Shown: positions 60,492 through 64,000 of the stretch, in pieces | How positions within the stretch are numbered: position 1 is the stretch's first letter | Layout of the letters: each line of letters begins with the position of its first letter | DNA from: Ceratopteris richardii | Taxonomy: Eukaryota > Streptophyta > Polypodiopsida > Polypodiales > Pteridaceae | DNA length: 64,000 bases | Direction: 5' to 3' | Assembly (NCBI GenBank): GCA_020310875.1 | Contig: CM035407.1 | Location: 88,439,632 to 88,503,631, forward strand | The notes under the pieces: generated by a model | Told to the model about the DNA's origin: nothing | What the model saw: only the letters and a program-made list of their open reading frames with translations | Databases searched by the model: none | Made by a program: the position numbers and the translations under genes

Positions 60492-61487
60492 TGTTTGAAC
60501 AAACCAATCACAAATTGATGATTATAAAGATTTTGGAGCAAGCTTATGATTAGATTGAAGTGGAAGAAGACACTTGAGAAAGTGAAGAGATTCAAAAGTG
60601 AAGTTTGTATACATATGTACATTACAGTTGAAAATTCTTGTAATCTGAGTAGAAATAATGCTTAGGATGATAAAGAGTAATGTAATAGACACGGGATAAG
60701 TCTAAAACTATATGTATATAAGTCAATGATGTAAAGAAATATGAATGAGAGTCATAAGAAGACAAGTCTCTTAGAGATAGATGTGAAGAGAGTCATTTTT
60801 CAGGAAATAGTGACGAGTATTTCGAAGATTTCTCTCAGTTTGATCATGTGGATCAGAAACCCTTTTGTACACATCTAATCTCGAAGTTAATGAAGCTATG
60901 TTCAGAATGTTATGATCCAATTCCTTTCCTACCGTGAGTATGATCAATAGGAACATTCGTATGTAAAATTTGCAGATAGACTTTTCTGTGTCAATGTTTT
61001 TCTTAGATCTCAGTGCATAGTGTAAAGTTTTTGATGAATAAGCATTCAAAATCTAAGTTAGAAGGTAAGGAAGCTATGGCTAAAAGCAATTAGCAAAATG
61101 GGATCTGTGTTGTAAGAAAACAACCTTAGAAGTTAGCTATGTCAAAGTCGCTTATTCAAGAAGAGAGTTTCTAATATGCTTTTGATCTTAAAGATCAAAT
61201 TGAAGTTTTAATGATTCTTTTGAATGACTAATGGTTGATATAATTGCAAAATGGTATCTTGGAGGTATGTATATCATTAGATTGAAGAAATCTGAAGATA
61301 TGGGCAGGTAATGAAGTCAATCTCTGAAGCAGACTTCTTGAAGAAGGAAAATTCTCACTTAGAGAATTGTTCATGAATGATTTGGTAAATCAAAATAACA
61401 TTTGTGTAAAGTTTGGTCTATAACTAATGTAGATCTGCTCATAGATCAGTATAGATCAAGTCTTTGGAGAGTAAGAGATCTCCATCA
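60492..61487 (+). repeat. 5' LTR of copia H
   Basis: TGTTTGAACAAACC to CTCCATCA, 996 bp, defined on the left by the end of gypsy F coding sequence and on the right by the primer site. TATATAAG at 60715-60722 is the likely TATA box. The length is on the long side for copia. Confidence 0.78.
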
Positions 61488-61488
61488 G

Positions 61489-61503
61489 TGGTATCAAAGC
61501 TTT
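61489..61503 (+). promoter_or_regulatory. Primer-binding site of copia H
   Basis: TGGTATCAAAGCTTT one base after the LTR, an initiator-Met-tRNA type site (TGGTATCARAGC). Confidence 0.88.
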
Positions 61504-61717
61504 AGGTGCAATACAAGTGAAGTAAAGGCATTAGAAGTCTCGACTACTGCAGATATTGAAGTTCTTTCTTATCAAAGGTGGACAAGGACAAATTCTTGAA
61601 GATAACTTGTAGAAGTACAAAGCACGAGTTTGAAAGATCAAGAAAGATTGAAGCCTCATATCAAAGGTACACTTTACTATCATAAATCATAGCAATTGCA
61701 GATACAGAAGATCAAAG

Positions 61718-62694
61718 ATGGGAGAAAGCTTGCAGATTGATAAGCTAGATAGGGAGAACTATCCAGCTTGGTCCATGAGGATAGAGGCACACCTCATGAG
61801 AAAAGATTTGATGGCATTCATTACAGGAGAAGAAGAGAAGCCTGAGTTTGCAGATCCTAGTATTCAAACTAGGGAAGAGCTTGCACATTTGAAGACTTGG
61901 ATGAGAAAGGATGCTTAAGCTAGGACCATCATTTACATGGCTGTAAATGATTATCTTCTACCTCACATTAGAGGACTAGAAAGTGCAACAGATGTGTGGA
62001 ACGCTTTGGAAAAGCATTTTGAAAACACAACCAAGTCAAGGAAGTCATCACTTTTGGCTGAGTTCACAACTTTCAAGAAGAAGAGCTCACAATCAATTTC
62101 TGATTATGTGGCAAGAATGAAGGATATTGCAGATAGCTTGGGAGCAGTAGATGAAGACATTGAAGAGGATAAGTTGGTAAGGCAAATACTTACAGGTCTG
62201 AGAGGAAGTGGAAGCCTTTTATATTGTCCATAGAATTGTCATTAGATCACTTTACTCCCGATCTTAATCAATGGCTAGGACACATGCTAACTTTTGAGCA
62301 GGACATTAAGGGAGACAATGATAGGAGTGCAAGTCAAGCTATGTACTCCAAGGACAAGAAAAAGAATGGTGGAGAGAAGCAGTCAATTGATGATGAAGGA
62401 ACTTCAAATCAAGCTAACTTTACAAAAGGAAAAATGAACTTCAGAGGTAAAGGAAGAGGAGGTAAGAACAAAGATAATACTAAAGCTTGTTGGATTTGTG
62501 GCAGAACCAATCATTTGGCAAATGATTGTTGGTATAACAATCAAAATGGTGGAAGCAATAATCAAAGTTTTAATCAAAGAGGTAGAGGAGGAAGAAATCA
62601 AAGAGGCAATTTCAGAGGAAGAGGTGGTAGGACATCATATGCTAGAGGAGGTGGAAGAAGCTTTCAACCTCAGTCCTACAACAACAATTATTAG
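61718..62694 (+). pseudogene. Copia H gag
   Basis: ATG at 61718 (MGESLQIDKLDRENYPAW). Gag blocks SMRIEAHLMRKDLMAFITGE, VNDYLLPHIRGLESATDVWN and VARMKDIADSLGAVDEDIEE. One TAA stop at 61918 and a frameshift at about 62225. Zinc knuckle CWICGRTNHLANDC (C-x2-C-x4-H-x4-C), then an unusually Gly/Arg-rich tail (RGRGGRNQRGNFRGRGGRTS), an RGG-box type RNA-binding segment. Confidence 0.9.
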
Positions 62695-64000
62695 AATTAT
62701 GCATCAGATCAGAAGGATGACATGACTCTTATCTTGAATGCAACTCATGAGGCAGTAGGAGAAGATCAAAGGGTGTTTTATATTAACTCGGGATGTAGCA
62801 ATCATACAAGTGTTAATATATCCTTGATGACTGACATGGAAGCAAAGGTGAATGGACATACAGTTCAAACAGGTGACAATACCAAGCATAAAGTGGAGAG
62901 CATTGGATCTGTGAAGACAAGGAGTGGAAGTACACTTTTGAGCAAGGTACTTTATGTTCCCACTATTCCTAAGAATTTGATAAGTGTAGGACAAATTGTG
63001 GAGAAAGGATATGAAGTCAGATTCACAAATGATGGTGTTTATGTGCAAGATCCAAATAAGGGATATAGAAAAATCATTGCATGTAAAAAGGAAGGAAGGT
63101 TGTTTACTCTCAAAGTCCAAGGTAATGTGGGACATGCTTTATTTACCTATGGAAGTCAAAAGATGTCTGAGTTAGACCTATGGCATGAAAGGCTAGGTCA
63201 TTTCAATGAGAGAGCCATAATAAAGGAAATGTCAAGGAATGATGTAGTGCTTGGTTTGCCAAATGTTGAAGGGCAACACATGGTGTACAAGTGTGAAGCT
63301 TGTCAATTAGGTAAAGCACACAAAAGTTCTTACAAAAAATCAGGATACAAATATTCAAACATGCTTGAGTTAGTTCATATAGATGTGTGGTGTCCTTCAA
63401 GGGACTATAGCATAAATGGATCCTGATATTATGTATTGTTTGTTGATGATGCAACCAGATGGATTACTTTATATGTAATCAAAGATAAATCAGAAGTGTT
63501 CAAGACATTCAAGCATTATCATGCTTATGCAGAAAGGATGATAGGACAAAAACTCAAGAGGTTGAGATCAGATGGAGGGGGAGAGTATTTTTCCAAAGAT
63601 TTTGATGATTATTTGTGGAATGCACGTATAAAAAGAGAAGTAACTTGCAAGTACTCCCCTCAACAAAATGGGGTTGTAGAAAGAAGAAATAGAACTTTTG
63701 TAGAGTTTGCAAGAGCAATGATGAAGGAAAAGAATTGTCCAAACTACTTATGGGCAGAAGCCATCAACACTGCAACATATCTTGTGAATAGATTACCTTG
63801 TAAAGCTTTGGATGGAAGAACTCCTTATGAAGCATGGTGGGGTAAGAAACCTACTCTTGATCACTGTAAGGTATTTGGATGTTTATCATATGCTTATGTT
63901 GCTTCACAATTGAGACATAAGCTGGAACGCAAAGAAGAAAAGTATGTGTTTATTGGGTATGATGATAGACACATGGGTTACAGATTGTGGAGTCCATCTA
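62695..64000 (+). pseudogene. Copia H protease and integrase (partial)
   Basis: Protease region FYINSGCSNHTS, with Asn where the catalytic Asp of D-S-G-C is expected, so probably inactive. VLYVPTIPKNLISVGQIVEK follows. GAG-pre-integrase LDLWHERLGHFNERAI and CEACQLGKAHKSS. Integrase core HIDVWCPSRDYSINGS, then a TGA at 63424, LFVDDATRWITLYVI, RSDGGGEYFSKDFDDYLW and VVERRNRTFVEFARAMM. C-terminal VFGCLSYAYVASQLRHKLER and YVFIGYDDRHMGYRLWSP. It ends at the window edge. Confidence 0.9.

Larger units (their letters stand above)
60492..64000 (+). mobile_element. Copia H, different lineage, runs off the window
   Basis: Plus-strand Ty1/copia element inserted in the gag of gypsy F. 5' LTR 60492-61487, primer site at 61489, gag, protease and integrase up to the window end. 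Its proteins are unlike those of A-D (gag with RGG-rich tail, protease DSGCS type), so it is a separate copia lineage. Candidate target site GGTCC at 60487-60491. The right end is not visible. Confidence 0.88.

Noticed and set aside
1-64000. tRNA and rRNA genes
   Set aside because: I looked for cloverleaf-like A and B box pairs and rRNA cores and saw none. Matches to tRNA sequence are confined to short primer-binding sites.

Overview
The window is repeat-dense plant nuclear DNA. Evidence: Ty1/copia and Ty3/gypsy LTR retrotransposons with plant-type primer-binding sites (initiator Met-tRNA and Asp-tRNA), an L1-type LINE fragment, a plant-style pentatricopeptide-repeat (PPR) gene fragment and GT-AG introns. 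The PPR wording and the element density suggest a large-genome fern or other early-diverging land plant, but that is only an inference. I see no intact conserved host gene, no rRNA or tRNA gene and nothing prokaryotic.

Layout. 1-1250: scrambled minus-strand gypsy and copia pieces. 1250-2467 and 9712-9845: plus-strand copia B, split in its gag by copia A (2468-9711, minus strand, 230-bp LTRs, 5-bp target duplication CAAAA). A is itself split in RNase H by a 2.25-kb insertion (3014-5260) carrying a PPR fragment and perfect 119-bp inverted repeats. 9846-10679: chimeric debris. 10680-13743: copia C, 3'-truncated. 13744-14070: a captured exon of unknown origin. 14070-41505: a large inverted repeat, with arms at 14070-16668 and 17334-17361 plus 38276-41505 around a loop of about 665 bp. 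Its right arm was split by copia D (17362-38270, TSD CTTCC). D's gag was in turn split by a 15.95-kb gypsy element E (18353-34306, TSD GTATG). 42500-47515: decayed gypsy G. 48480-49190: LINE 3' end. 49640-60491: minus-strand gypsy F, whose gag is split by copia H (60492 to beyond the window end).

Two things stand out. First, gypsy elements E and F, with a remnant in G, carry extra sense-strand genes after integrase. One has a second retropepsin-like domain followed by a basic linker with repeated W-[VI]-P-K motifs. The other (ORF3) has a start codon of its own, a conserved N-terminal domain, a long coiled coil and a conserved C-terminal helical domain. Their retention in two diverged elements suggests selected function.

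Second, the palindromic locus carries mirrored copies of an unrecognised 150-codon ORF, and of a short spliced gene whose first residues resemble the histone H3 tail. In the right arm that gene continues into a domain with an Ulp1-like Gln/Cys box. A third ORF converges on these from the outer side. TATA-like motifs in the loop point outward toward both arms, and ~74-bp hairpins of one sequence family are scattered through arms and loop.

Every retroelement seen here is damaged: deletions in the reverse transcriptase of A and D, a broken YVDD in F, a deleted RNase H-integrase junction in E, and numerous in-frame stops, many of the CAG-to-TAG kind expected from cytosine methylation and deamination.
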